DNA from: Gemmatimonas sp. UBA7669
Lineage (GTDB): Bacteria; Gemmatimonadota; Gemmatimonadetes; Gemmatimonadales; Gemmatimonadaceae
Reading direction: 5' to 3'
DNA: 64,000 nt
Assembly (NCBI RefSeq): GCF_002483225.1
Contig: NZ_DLHL01000011.1
Coordinates: 62,001-126,000, forward strand
Shown here: in pieces, positions 24,817-33,206 of the stretch
How positions within the stretch are numbered: position 1 is the first letter of the stretch
How the letters are laid out: the number at the start of each line of letters is the position of its first letter
Made by a program: the position numbers and the translations under genes
The notes under the pieces: model-generated
What the model was told of the DNA's origin: nothing
The model's input: only the letters and a program-made list of their open reading frames with translations
Database searches by the model: none

Positions 24817-27394
24817 CGGACTCACCATCGGCTGTCGCCTTCAAGGGCGGCAGCCGATCGCGAATGCCCCGATACATTGGTACCGACAGGAGTCGCTTGT
24901 GCACGAGCGGCTCTTCGCGAATAAGGTTGTTCAAAAGCTGAAGTCCGCGGATTGAATCTCCGAGTTGCAAATGGACCCATGCTTCATCGAAGGCGAAATT
25001 CTGGCGCGGCACCCGGCGATCGTCCGGCAAAAGTCGACGCGCCTGTTCCAGCGCCCGACGCGCCGCGACGGTATCGCCACCACGAGCCAATACGCCGGCA
25101 AAAACTACGCGCGGATAGATTGGCTGATATACGTCGACCGTCGGCACGCGTGGCCGCTGAGCCAACGAGTCGAGGACGGCAACCAGATACCGGGCTCGCT
25201 GCACATCTCCAGTACGATGCGGTCGCTCGCGCATCAATGTGAGCTCGCAAAGCCAGTACGTCGCATGATCGGGAAACGCCACCCTTCCACGCTCACACCA
25301 CCGATACGCCTCTTCCAGGTCATTGGTGCCGATGGCAGCCGCGAAGAGCGCGAAATATGCCCGCTCACTGTTGTACATAAAGGCATCGTTTTCAAGAGCA
25401 CGCAGCGCGGCACCGCGCGCCATCTCGTACTCGCCGCGCTTGTTGTAGAGATTCCATAGCGATAGCCACGCATCCGCACGATACGGCGCCAGTGCGCTGG
25501 CGCGCATGAGGTCATCTGCGGCGAGCCGAAACAGGGTCGTATCGCTGATGGACTGTCCTTCATGGTTGGCGGCCATCAGTCGCAGCTGACCTCTCACGAT
25601 CAAGGCGGACGGATCGTCCGGCGTGCTGCGAAGGACGCTATCCATCAGCCTCATGCCCGTATCGAGGACTGCACGCGAGGGCACAAAGGGCGCCAGTGTA
25701 ACGCGTAGACGGGCTCGCTCGACACGAAGGGCAGACCAGGTAGGCTCTTGGGACAGCGCGCGTACCAGCAGTGAGTCTGCGCTTCGGAGCGCACGCACAG
25801 CCGCGTCCCGATCCGTACCTTCTACGCTTCTTGACACAGCTTCGACATCTTCACGCGTTCGCACGGCCGCCACCAGCAGCTTCCGCGCATATGCATCCCG
25901 CTTGAATTGCATGGTGTCGCGGAGCACGACCACCTGGTTCATGCGCCGCCCGAGCACTTGGGCCACATAGCGCGAGATGTCGGTTTCCAATGCCAGCGCG
26001 TCGCTTCCGTTGCTCCCGAAAATCTGGGATGCGAGCTCTTCACGCGTTGCCGCATCGAGCAAGCGCACCGTCATCCGCACGGTGCTGCCAACCCGACTCA
26101 TACCGAGTTCCACCAGCGTCCCGATCCGGCGCAGCATGATCAACGAATCCAAGGACACGCGGCCGTTTTCCACTGCGCGAACCTCACCGCGCGTGGTTAC
26201 GGACAGCGAGTTGGTCGTGAGCTGATCAGTGACACCTGTCAGCAGCGCATCCTGCAGATACGCCAGCGAGCTGTCACCGGCCGGCAGGGGCGCTGGCAGC
26301 ACCGCGACACGCGTCGCGGGCATCTCGTCCATACCCGCTGCCGCCGGACGCGTCGAGCGATCGCGGAACAGCTGGGTGGCTCCCAATAGAAGCACCAGCA
26401 CCGCGGCGAGGCCCACCCAGCCCCAGCGGCCGATCGCGGAGCTCGGCGCACGGGCGGCCTGCGGTTTGGGTGCGGGAACGTTGGTGCTCGTCGCCGGCGA
26501 GGGTGTCGCCAGCAAGGGTGTCGCCAGCAAGGGTGTCGCCAACGTGGGTGTCGCTGACGCCGGACTCGCTGAGACCGGAGTCGCGGGCAATGGATCCGCC
26601 GCTCGCGGCATTTCCGGCTGGGGCCTCTCCGGGAGCGGCCGAACGGAGGTCGGCATCTCGGATGTCCGGTTGACCAGCTCCTGCCGAAGCAGCTTGAGTA
26701 CCGCCGGCACCGGCCCGTCCTCGTTTTTCTCGAGGCGCGCGGCGTAGTCGTCGAGCACCCGCACGGCCTGCCGCGGCTCGCCCTGCCCCACCAGCGCGCG
26801 AGCCTTGCCTTCGACCGCCGCCACCAGGTCCGGGTCATCGACGGCCAGTCGCTCATACCAGCGATAGGCGGCCTCGAACTGGCCGGCAGCCAGCGCCTCC
26901 TCCGCTCCCTTCTGCAGGACCTGCTGGAATCGACGGCGCAGTGCACTGCGCACGTTTTCAGCCCACTGTTCGTATTCTGGCGCGTCACCGACGGACCACG
27001 TACCGAACAAGGGCCCTTGGTAGACATCCACCACTGCTGGAAGATCTCCAGCCTTCATGGCCAGCTCGAACGCGTCGACGTCGCAGCGGACCAGCGGCGA
27101 CAGCGTCAGGTCCTCACCCTCAGACCGCAGGACGTCCTGATCCAGCTCCCGGCGGATCTGGTAGACGGCCTCAGCCATATTGCGCTTCGCGTTATCCGGC
27201 GACAGCTCCGCCCAGAGAAGCCCCATGATGGCTTCCCGCGTGGCGGTGCGATTCGGGGACAGCGCCAAGTACGCCAGCACCGCGAGACGGCGACGCTGGG
27301 TGGCTTTCGACCGCACGACGTCGCCGCCTTCCAGAAGGCGGACGCCGTCAAACAGGCGAAGTTCGAAAGAGCTGAGGCGGGTCGATTCAGTCAA
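24788..27394 (-). CDS. BTAD/SARP-type regulator with membrane segment and TPR domain
   Basis: About 868 residues. Residues 1-90 form a winged helix of the OmpR/SARP kind (SSFELRLFDGVRLLEGG, then RRRLAVLAYLAL). Residues 95-245 are the bacterial transcriptional activator domain with TPR helices. A proline/alanine repeat (about residues 265-330) leads to a membrane helix near 340 (GWVGLAAVLVLLLGATQLF). Beyond it come a TolB/FlgO-like region (RVAVLPAPLPAGDSSLAYL) and C-terminal TPRs. Such one-component regulators with the DNA-binding end inside and TPR end outside are common in Gemmatimonadota. A TTG at 27394 is preferred as start because it matches family N-termini and has TAGATT 8 bases upstream; an in-frame ATG lies at 27535. 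Confidence 0.8.
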   Translation of the reverse strand: MTESTRLSSFELRLFDGVRLLEGGDVVRSKATQRRRLAVLAYLALSPNRTATREAIMGLLWAELSPDNAKRNMAEAVYQIRRELDQDVLRSEGEDLTLSPLVRCDVDAFELAMKAGDLPAVVDVYQGPLFGTWSVGDAPEYEQWAENVRSALRRRFQQVLQKGAEEALAAGQFEAAYRWYERLAVDDPDLVAAVEGKARALVGQGEPRQAVRVLDDYAARLEKNEDGPVPAVLKLLRQELVNRTSEMPTSVRPLPERPQPEMPRAADPLPATPVSASPASATPTLATPLLATPLLATPSPATSTNVPAPKPQAARAPSSAIGRWGWVGLAAVLVLLLGATQLFRDRSTRPAAAGMDEMPATRVAVLPAPLPAGDSSLAYLQDALLTGVTDQLTTNSLSVTTRGEVRAVENGRVSLDSLIMLRRIGTLVELGMSRVGSTVRMTVRLLDAATREELASQIFGSNGSDALALETDISRYVAQVLGRRMNQVVVLRDTMQFKRDAYARKLLVAAVRTREDVEAVSRSVEGTDRDAAVRALRSADSLLVRALSQEPTWSALRVERARLRVTLAPFVPSRAVLDTGMRLMDSVLRSTPDDPSALIVRGQLRLMAANHEGQSISDTTLFRLAADDLMRASALAPYRADAWLSLWNLYNKRGEYEMARGAALRALENDAFMYNSERAYFALFAAAIGTNDLEEAYRWCERGRVAFPDHATYWLCELTLMRERPHRTGDVQRARYLVAVLDSLAQRPRVPTVDVYQPIYPRVVFAGVLARGGDTVAARRALEQARRLLPDDRRVPRQNFAFDEAWVHLQLGDSIRGLQLLNNLIREEPLVHKRLLSVPMYRGIRDRLPPLKATADGESATSATPTTR
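26491..26595. repeat. 15-bp minisatellite inside the BTAD regulator gene
   Basis: Seven units of 15 bp run from 26491 to 26595; two are identical (GTCGCCAGCAAGGGT at 26506 and 26521) and the outer ones diverge. The unit length is a multiple of three, so copy-number change keeps the frame. It encodes a pentapeptide close to ATPLL on the minus strand, in the linker before the membrane helix. Confidence 0.9.
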
Positions 27395-27565
27395 AGTGCC
27401 CGAATCTACACCTGAGGAGTGGCCGGATGGGAGGAGTTGATCGAAGAATTTTGCCGCAAACTCAAAATTGATGACGAATTGATCGCCTGACGAGGGGGGA
27501 TTGAGGGGTTTCTCGCACTTTCCTCCCGTTCGCATGACCGCCTGGACCTTTCTCCGGCCCCGCCC

Positions 27566-28111
27566 ATGCTCGCTCTGGCAACGATCCTCACCGAATTCGG
27601 TCTACCCTACATCCGCGCTTCCGTGCGCGGCGAAATCCTCGAAGTCTCCCCGGCGGCCAGCCGTCAAATGGGAGGCGACGAACCGCAGGTGCTGCGCGAA
27701 CTCGCCGAACTGGCCCGCGATACGGCAGCCGGCCCGCGTCACTGGCGCATCCCACCACAGCGGGCCAGCCCGCGGGCGGCCGAGGCCCGCATTGGGCTCC
27801 GGCACTGCGGTGCCCTCAAGGTACGCGCCGTACAAATCGGATCTCCCGATGCCGATTCGGAAATCCTCATGGTACTGAGTCCGGAGCCGCCGGACCCCAT
27901 GCGGCGCCTGTTCGAGGCACGGCAACTCACCGGACGGGAGCGGGAAATCGCGTCCCTGCTCTCCACCGGCCGGGCCATCCCGGAAGTCGCCGCCGATCTC
28001 GCCATTTCGGTGCACACCGCCAAGCGCCACACCGAGCGGGTCTACGCCAAGCTTGGCATTCACAGCCGCGCCGAACTGGCCCGCTGGATGGGCGAGCTCT
28101 CGCAGGTCTGA
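27566..28111 (+). CDS. LuxR-type helix-turn-helix regulator
   Basis: A 181-residue protein with a C-terminal LuxR/GerE DNA-binding domain: LTGREREIASLLSTGRAIPEVAADL then the recognition helix SVHTAKRHTERVYAKLGI (residues about 120-165). The N-terminal 110 residues look like a degenerate PAS-like sensor (TEFGLPYIRASVRGEILEVS). There is no receiver aspartate. It is divergent from the BTAD regulator, with about 170 bases between the two starts, which could be a shared control region. No quorum-sensing synthase is nearby, and the target genes are unknown. Confidence 0.85.
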   Translation: MLALATILTEFGLPYIRASVRGEILEVSPAASRQMGGDEPQVLRELAELARDTAAGPRHWRIPPQRASPRAAEARIGLRHCGALKVRAVQIGSPDADSEILMVLSPEPPDPMRRLFEARQLTGREREIASLLSTGRAIPEVAADLAISVHTAKRHTERVYAKLGIHSRAELARWMGELSQV

Positions 28112-28206
28112 GCGGTAGCGCAGCGTCCCCCCGCGACAGCATCACCTCCGCCGCCCCGCACGCGGCGAGCACTGCCCCCAATCGGCAATGAATAGCCTGT
28201 GTGACC

Positions 28207-29865
28207 TTATTGATGTGCGCCGTGCGGCTCGTCCGTCGCGGCGCGGGAGGGCGGTGGCTCCACCATCCTGGAGCCGCCGCCCTCCGTTTCACCCCACAGC
28301 TCGCCGTACAGCGCCGGACCACAGGATTGGCAGATGCCATGGCTGAATCGCGCATCGGAATGCTGACTGACGTAGGTCTCTACGGCCGCCCAGTAGCCCT
28401 GGTCATCGCGCACGTTCTTGCAGTTGGCGCAGATCGGAATGAGACCACTGAGCGTGCGCACCTCGGACAGCGCGCCACGCAGTCTGGTGTTGGCATCATT
28501 GAGTTCAATATTGGCGAGACCCAACGCCAGTTCGCGCTGCCGTCCGCGGCGGTTGGTAGACACCAGCACACCCGCCAGCGACAGCGCGAGAACCAGCACC
28601 ACACCGCCCATGCCCACCGCCGTACGTTGCCGCGCGATGATGGCGTCCTGCGCCTGCTGCGCCTCACGCAAATGCACGTTGGCCATGCGTGCGCGATCGG
28701 TCTCCACCCGCGCCTGCATGATGGCGATGCGCTGCGCCGCGTCCTGATCGAACACCGTGTCCCGCAACGCCTGATACGCGCGCAGGCGCGCCAGGGCGAG
28801 ACGACTGTTGCCGGTCCGCTCCTCCAACGTGGCCAATTCACGCAGCGCGGCCAGACTGAGAATGCGCTGACTCACTGACGCGGACGCCTCGAGCGAGGCC
28901 TGCAGCGCCTCGCGCGCCATATCGGTATGCCCGAGCGCCGCATGCGCTTCACCCAGATACAGCTGAACCCGAGCAAGCCCTCGAACACTCTGTCGTTCGA
29001 GGGCCACGCGATAGACACTATCCAGCAACGGCAGGGCCTCGGCCGGGCGACCCTGCCTGATAAGGAGCAGACCCTCGGCCGAGGTGTTGAGCGACCAGGC
29101 TCCGGCCGAGTCGGCGGGGCTCACATCGGCATGACGGGTGGAGTAGTTCTCGCGGGACTCAGCCACCAGCGCCGGGACCGAGGCGTAGTCACCGCGATCA
29201 ATGGCCAGCATGGCGAGGCTGTTGAGCGCATAGCCGAGCGTTGCGTGCCGTCCTGGCAATCGCCGCGCCAGCGCCTCAGCCTCCTTGAGCACTTGCTGCG
29301 CCCGGTCCAGCTGGCCCCAGTCCTGAAAGGTCTTGCCGATGTTCACCTGCGTTCGCACCACCCCCACCGAATCGTGCGCCTGCTGCCACACGGTGAGCGA
29401 GCGGAAGAAGGCCTCCAGCGCCGGTCCGTACTGTCCGAGCTGATAGTAGGACGAGCCGAGCGTGTTCATGGTGCGCCCGTAGGCCGCGCGGTCACCGCTG
29501 AACTCGCGGTAGCGCTGGGCCTGCTGCAGCCACACGAGTGCGCTGTCGTAGTTGGCCCGCGTCCAATGCGTCACACCACCATTGTGCCAGGCGTCACCCA
29601 ATGTCTGGGCATCCTGCACCGCTTCCGCCCGGGCGAGCGCACGACGGAATCCGGCCAGCGCCTCACTCAACTGTCCGAGCGAATCGGCACGCATGGCTGA
29701 CGCAAACAGCGCACCGGCCAACGAGTCACGCGGCGAGGGCGAGACGCGCTCCTGGGCGCTCACGTCAGCACAGGGCAGGCCAAGCAGGCCCGCCACCATC
29801 AGCACGCCACCGCTGGCGACCCGTCGGAGGCGCAGGCCAGCCTGAACTTTGGAACTCGGATACAT
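28207..29865 (-). CDS. Secreted/membrane TPR protein with zinc-ribbon-like tail (paralog)
   Basis: A 552-residue paralog of the protein at 10746-12395, with the same order of parts: signal peptide, TPR array (about residues 40-400), one membrane helix near residue 420 (VGMGGVVLVLALSLAGVLV), short coiled coil, and the C-terminal LIPICANCKNVRDDQGYW plus GICQSCGPALYG module (CxxC...CxxC). The start at 29865 is chosen for the signal peptide and for TAGATT placed 7 bases upstream. Its promoter region overlaps that of the divergent mqnB gene. Function is unknown; the two paralogs probably report on different extracellular or envelope cues. Confidence 0.8.
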   Translation of the reverse strand: MYPSSKVQAGLRLRRVASGGVLMVAGLLGLPCADVSAQERVSPSPRDSLAGALFASAMRADSLGQLSEALAGFRRALARAEAVQDAQTLGDAWHNGGVTHWTRANYDSALVWLQQAQRYREFSGDRAAYGRTMNTLGSSYYQLGQYGPALEAFFRSLTVWQQAHDSVGVVRTQVNIGKTFQDWGQLDRAQQVLKEAEALARRLPGRHATLGYALNSLAMLAIDRGDYASVPALVAESRENYSTRHADVSPADSAGAWSLNTSAEGLLLIRQGRPAEALPLLDSVYRVALERQSVRGLARVQLYLGEAHAALGHTDMAREALQASLEASASVSQRILSLAALRELATLEERTGNSRLALARLRAYQALRDTVFDQDAAQRIAIMQARVETDRARMANVHLREAQQAQDAIIARQRTAVGMGGVVLVLALSLAGVLVSTNRRGRQRELALGLANIELNDANTRLRGALSEVRTLSGLIPICANCKNVRDDQGYWAAVETYVSQHSDARFSHGICQSCGPALYGELWGETEGGGSRMVEPPPSRAATDEPHGAHQ

Positions 29866-29872
29866 CAAGGGA

Positions 29873-29914
29873 AATCTAAGCGATTGACCGCGCGGCCCAG
29901 CCATCCCCTAGTTT
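29873..29914. promoter_or_regulatory. Overlapping divergent promoters of the TPR gene and mqnB
   Basis: On the minus strand TAGATT (29873-29878) lies 7 bases before the TPR-gene ATG. On the plus strand TTGACC (29884-29889) and TAGTTT (29909-29914), 19 bases apart, lie 6 bases before the mqnB ATG. The whole intergenic space is only 55 bases, so the two promoters must interfere or be co-regulated. Confidence 0.45.
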
Positions 29915-29920
29915 TGATTC

Positions 29921-30532
29921 ATGCTGCAATCCGCTCCACTGATGCTCATTGCCGCCACGGCCATGGAATTGCCCCCCTCACCTGCGACTCCGGCGCAGGT
30001 GGCGATCTGCTGCGGCGTTGGCCCGGTGGATGCGGCGGCGCACACGGCTGCCGCACTCCAGCAGTACGCACCGCGCGCCGTTCTGCACGTGGGCATTGCC
30101 GGGGCCAGACGGGCGAGTGGGCTCGCGCCCGGTCAGGTGGTGATCGGGCAGCGTGCGCTGTACCACGACCTCGTGATCGATGCCCGCTTCGCGCCGCGCA
30201 TCGTGGAGGCCAGCGCCACTCTGCTGCAGGCCGCACAGAACACCTTGCCAGACGCCGTGCTGCGGGACATTGGCACGAGCGCGCGCGTGGGTGGCACCAC
30301 GGACGGCGAGATGATGAGCGGCGAGGTCGAAGCAATGGAGGGCTTTGCCGTGCTGCGCGCCTGTCAGCTCGCGAAGGTGCCAGCGCTCGAGGTTCGCGTC
30401 ATTTCCAATGCCATCGAGGAGCGTGACCGCACGAAGTGGCATTTCGAAGAAGCCTTCGGCGTCGTACACGCCCTCGTGCCCCCCCTGCTCGAAGCCTTCG
30501 ACCGGGCCCTTGCTGCCGAGCCGCGCGCATGA
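29921..30532 (+). CDS. mqnB: Futalosine hydrolase
   Basis: A 203-residue nucleoside-phosphorylase-fold protein of the futalosine hydrolase type. It splits futalosine (or a related nucleoside) to release the base in the alternative menaquinone pathway. Visible marks are the N-terminal LMLIAATAMEL strand, GVGPVDAAAHTA near residue 37, VLHVGIAGA near residue 57, and the C-terminal GEVEAMEGFAVLRAC with VRVISNAIEERDRTKWH, which is diagnostic for MqnB. Its stop overlaps the mqnD start by four bases (ATGA, 30529-30532). It is on the short side but complete. Confidence 0.9.
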   Translation: MLQSAPLMLIAATAMELPPSPATPAQVAICCGVGPVDAAAHTAAALQQYAPRAVLHVGIAGARRASGLAPGQVVIGQRALYHDLVIDARFAPRIVEASATLLQAAQNTLPDAVLRDIGTSARVGGTTDGEMMSGEVEAMEGFAVLRACQLAKVPALEVRVISNAIEERDRTKWHFEEAFGVVHALVPPLLEAFDRALAAEPRA

Positions 30533-31320
30533 GCCGACTGACCTTCGGTTTTTCGCCCTGCCCCAACGACACATTCGCGTTTCACGCGCTCGTGCATGGT
30601 CTGGTTCCTTCGCCGCTGCCAGTTGAGCCGGTGCTGCTGGACATCGAGGAACTGAATCGCCAGGCACACACGGGTGCGTTTGCCCTCACCAAACTCAGTG
30701 TGGGCGCCATGACCGCCGTGGGCTCGCGCTATCGTCTGCTGCGGAGCGGCGCCGCGCTCGGCAACGGTGTGGGGCCCCTTGTGGTGGCGCGCACGCCGCG
30801 CCCACTGGCCGACGTGGCCCAGGGACGTCTCGCCATTCCCGGACGCGAGACCACCGCGTATCGCCTGCTGCGCCTCGCGGCGCCGCCCTTGCAGGACGTC
30901 CACGAGCTGCGCTACGACCGCATTCTCCGCGCCGTCGCCGATGGCGAAGTGGACGCGGGTCTCATCATCCACGAGAGTCGCTTCACCTACGCCGATCACG
31001 GCCTGGTGCGCATCCTCGACCTCGGCGACTGGTGGGAGCGCGAGACCTCGCTGCCCGTGCCGCTGGCCGGCATTACCGTGCGCGAAGACATCGACCCGAC
31101 GCTCGCGCAGGAGATGGAGCAGGCCATCCGCGCGTCCGTGCAATACGCCTTCGATCATCCGGAGGCCAGCGCCGACTACGTGCGTGCGCACGCGCAGGAA
31201 ATGTCCGATGACGTCTGTGCGCAACACATCGCGCTCTACGTGAATCGCTTCAGTCTCGACATCGGTGAGCTGGGCGCCGCGGCCATTGCGCGCCTGGTGG
31301 CGCAGGACCGGATTCCGTGA
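30529..31320 (+). CDS. mqnD: 1,4-dihydroxy-6-naphthoate synthase
   Basis: A 263-residue periplasmic-binding-protein-fold enzyme that converts cyclic dehypoxanthinylfutalosine to 1,4-dihydroxy-6-naphthoate. The N-terminus MSRLTFGFSPCPNDTFAFHAL with the CPNDTF motif is the family signature. LTKLSVGAM, VDAGLIIHESRFTY and the C-terminal YVNRFSLDIGELG also fit. Translational coupling to mqnB and to the following lipoprotein gene (the GTG of that gene overlaps this stop) indicates one operon. The other mqn genes are not in the window. Confidence 0.95.
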   Translation: MSRLTFGFSPCPNDTFAFHALVHGLVPSPLPVEPVLLDIEELNRQAHTGAFALTKLSVGAMTAVGSRYRLLRSGAALGNGVGPLVVARTPRPLADVAQGRLAIPGRETTAYRLLRLAAPPLQDVHELRYDRILRAVADGEVDAGLIIHESRFTYADHGLVRILDLGDWWERETSLPVPLAGITVREDIDPTLAQEMEQAIRASVQYAFDHPEASADYVRAHAQEMSDDVCAQHIALYVNRFSLDIGELGAAAIARLVAQDRIP

Positions 31321-32114
31321 AGCGAATCGCCGCCAGTGTGGTCTTGCTCCTGATGTGCGGCATCCTTGGCTGCACGAGCGATCGCGCTACGGCGGCACTG
31401 CTGGCAGAACGTGCACAGTTGACGCGTGAAGTCGCGGGCCTGCGCGACCTGCGTCACGTCAGCGACAGCGGATTGGTGCGTCACCCCGATGAGCTGGTGC
31501 TCAGTGTGGCCGACTCGGTCCTGCAACGCATGCTCTCCGCCTCGTTGCCGGTGACGCTGGTCATTCCGGGCACGCTGACCGTGCAACTCACCGACGCGCA
31601 ACTCGCCTTCCGCGGCAACGTGGCCCGCGTGAATGTGGCGGGCCGTGTGTACCGCGCGGCCTTCCCGCGTGCCACGGCCGATCTCACGGTGCGTGGCACA
31701 CTCGATGAATTCGCGGTGGATCGCACACGGTCCCTGCATTCTCGCATTCGGCTCGACGACGCGGTGCTCACCTCGCCACGTGATGTACCGTCGGCGTTCA
31801 ACGATCTCGCCTTGGGCATTCTGCAGCGCCTGGTGGACCGGGCCTTGCCGCAGATCGGATCGGCCCTGCCCAACGTCACCTTGCCGATTCGCTTCGATCA
31901 CGATCTGCGCCTGCCGGGATTTGGTCCGGAGGGCGCGTTGGCGGTGGAGCCGGCGCGTGCCGATCTCACCATCAGTGCCAGCCGTGTGCTGGCGTTTCAG
32001 GACCGCCTGACGGTGGTGCTCAAGGTGGAGCGCAGTCCGTTTGTTGCCGATACGGCGTCTGACGCAACCCGGGACACCATCGGATCGCCGCGAAAGCAGG
32101 CGGCGCGTCCATGA
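31317..32114 (+). CDS. Lipoprotein of unknown function coupled to mqnD
   Basis: A 265-residue protein starting with GTG that overlaps the mqnD stop. A signal sequence with lipobox (MCGILGC, cysteine near residue 19) marks it as a lipoprotein. A short coiled coil (AALLAERAQLTREVAGLRDL) is followed by a beta-rich body with long amphipathic strands (LVLSVADSVLQRMLSASLPVTLVI, and a later IGSALPNVTLPIRF). The pattern of paired hydrophobic strands resembles lipid-binding tubular (BPI/DUF1439-like) proteins, but I cannot place it in a family. It shares layout with the next gene, and its end overlaps that gene by four bases. Confidence 0.7.
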   Translation: MKRIAASVVLLLMCGILGCTSDRATAALLAERAQLTREVAGLRDLRHVSDSGLVRHPDELVLSVADSVLQRMLSASLPVTLVIPGTLTVQLTDAQLAFRGNVARVNVAGRVYRAAFPRATADLTVRGTLDEFAVDRTRSLHSRIRLDDAVLTSPRDVPSAFNDLALGILQRLVDRALPQIGSALPNVTLPIRFDHDLRLPGFGPEGALAVEPARADLTISASRVLAFQDRLTVVLKVERSPFVADTASDATRDTIGSPRKQAARP

Positions 32115-33169
32115 CGCCGCGCATCACGGCATCGCGCATTCGTTTTCTCCGCATTCGCAAGCGTCGCATTGCGCTTGCCCTGGGTGCCGTGCTGCTGCTT
32201 GTCGTGGCAGGCGCTACCGCCTGGTGGTGGAGCACCTCACCCACCCGCGGAGTGGACCGACGCGTGGTGGTGGAGGAGCTGCGCGTTCTCAAGGAGCAGC
32301 GCGACGCCCTGCAGGCCGAGCTGGAAGTGGCGCAGCAATACAGTGCGCTGCTCGATCGTCGTCCCGAGGGCGACGTGCTGCTGGCGCTGCCCACCCCCTT
32401 CGTGCAGCGCATGGTGACGGGGGTGATTGTGGGATGGTTCGACCGGGTCGACTTGCATCTCACCAATCTGCGCGTGCGCAAGCAGGGCGAAGTGAAGGCC
32501 CGACTGGGTTTGCTGGGGCGCCGTCGTGTCGGCACCTACAGCCTGCAGCTCGACGTAGCGGATCTGCGTGGTCGTCTTGAACCCGGCGCCCCCACCCTTT
32601 CGTTCGGTGGCGACACGATTGGCATCGTGCTGCCGGTGCGACTCACGCAGGGCGAAGGGCGTGGTCGCATGACGTTCGAGTGGGACTCGCGCGGACTGGC
32701 CAACATGGTGTGCGGTGATCTCACGACGGCCGAGAACATCTCGGGGACGGTGATTCCGGCCGACTATGTGGCGCGCGGTCGTCTCAAGCTCAGTGCCTCC
32801 AACGGCGGCGTGCTGATAGATCCCGATTTCCCGGGCCTGCAGTTGCGCCTGCGAATCAAGCCCTCGGCCGCCAGTGTGCGGGCGCTCGAGCGTACGCTGG
32901 CAGAGAAGTCCCGTCTCTGCGACATGGCGGTGGAGAAGGCCAATGTGGAGGAGCGCATTCTCGCACTGGTGGGACGCGGATTCGCGGTGCGCATTCCGCA
33001 GAAGTTCTTTCGCGCCGTGCGATTGCCGGTGTCCATTGAGGGCGCCCTGCCCATGACCGACAGGCGCGTGGAGGTACGCGCCACACCGGACACGCTGGTT
33101 ATTACACCACAGGCGGTGTGGCTGGCCGCGCGTATTGATGTGCAGCGCAGCCAGCCCTCTCCGCCGTAG
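32111..33169 (+). CDS. Membrane-anchored protein of unknown function, same layout as its neighbour
   Basis: A 352-residue protein. A basic N-terminus (RIRFLRIRKRRIAL) and one membrane helix (residues about 20-40) are followed by a coiled coil (VVVEELRVLKEQRDALQAEL) and a beta-rich domain containing LLALPTPFVQRMVTGVIVGW, which parallels the QRML segment in the preceding protein. The two therefore look like an ancient duplication with different anchors. The ATG overlaps the previous stop by four bases. A role with the menaquinone genes, or in moving a lipid, would be a guess from linkage only. Confidence 0.7.
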   Translation: MTPRITASRIRFLRIRKRRIALALGAVLLLVVAGATAWWWSTSPTRGVDRRVVVEELRVLKEQRDALQAELEVAQQYSALLDRRPEGDVLLALPTPFVQRMVTGVIVGWFDRVDLHLTNLRVRKQGEVKARLGLLGRRRVGTYSLQLDVADLRGRLEPGAPTLSFGGDTIGIVLPVRLTQGEGRGRMTFEWDSRGLANMVCGDLTTAENISGTVIPADYVARGRLKLSASNGGVLIDPDFPGLQLRLRIKPSAASVRALERTLAEKSRLCDMAVEKANVEERILALVGRGFAVRIPQKFFRAVRLPVSIEGALPMTDRRVEVRATPDTLVITPQAVWLAARIDVQRSQPSPP

Positions 33170-33180
33170 CGACTCGTGAC

Positions 33181-33206
33181 TTACCGCGTCGCGTTACCGC
33201 GTCGCG
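33181..33206. repeat. Perfect 13-bp tandem duplication at the LVIVD gene end
   Basis: TTACCGCGTCGCG occurs twice in tandem at 33181-33193 and 33194-33206. The second copy contains the stop codon of the LVIVD gene on the minus strand. Confidence 0.85.

Noticed and set aside
26491..26595. CRISPR-like array
   Set aside because: Units are contiguous 15-bp copies with no spacers and lie in frame inside a coding gene.
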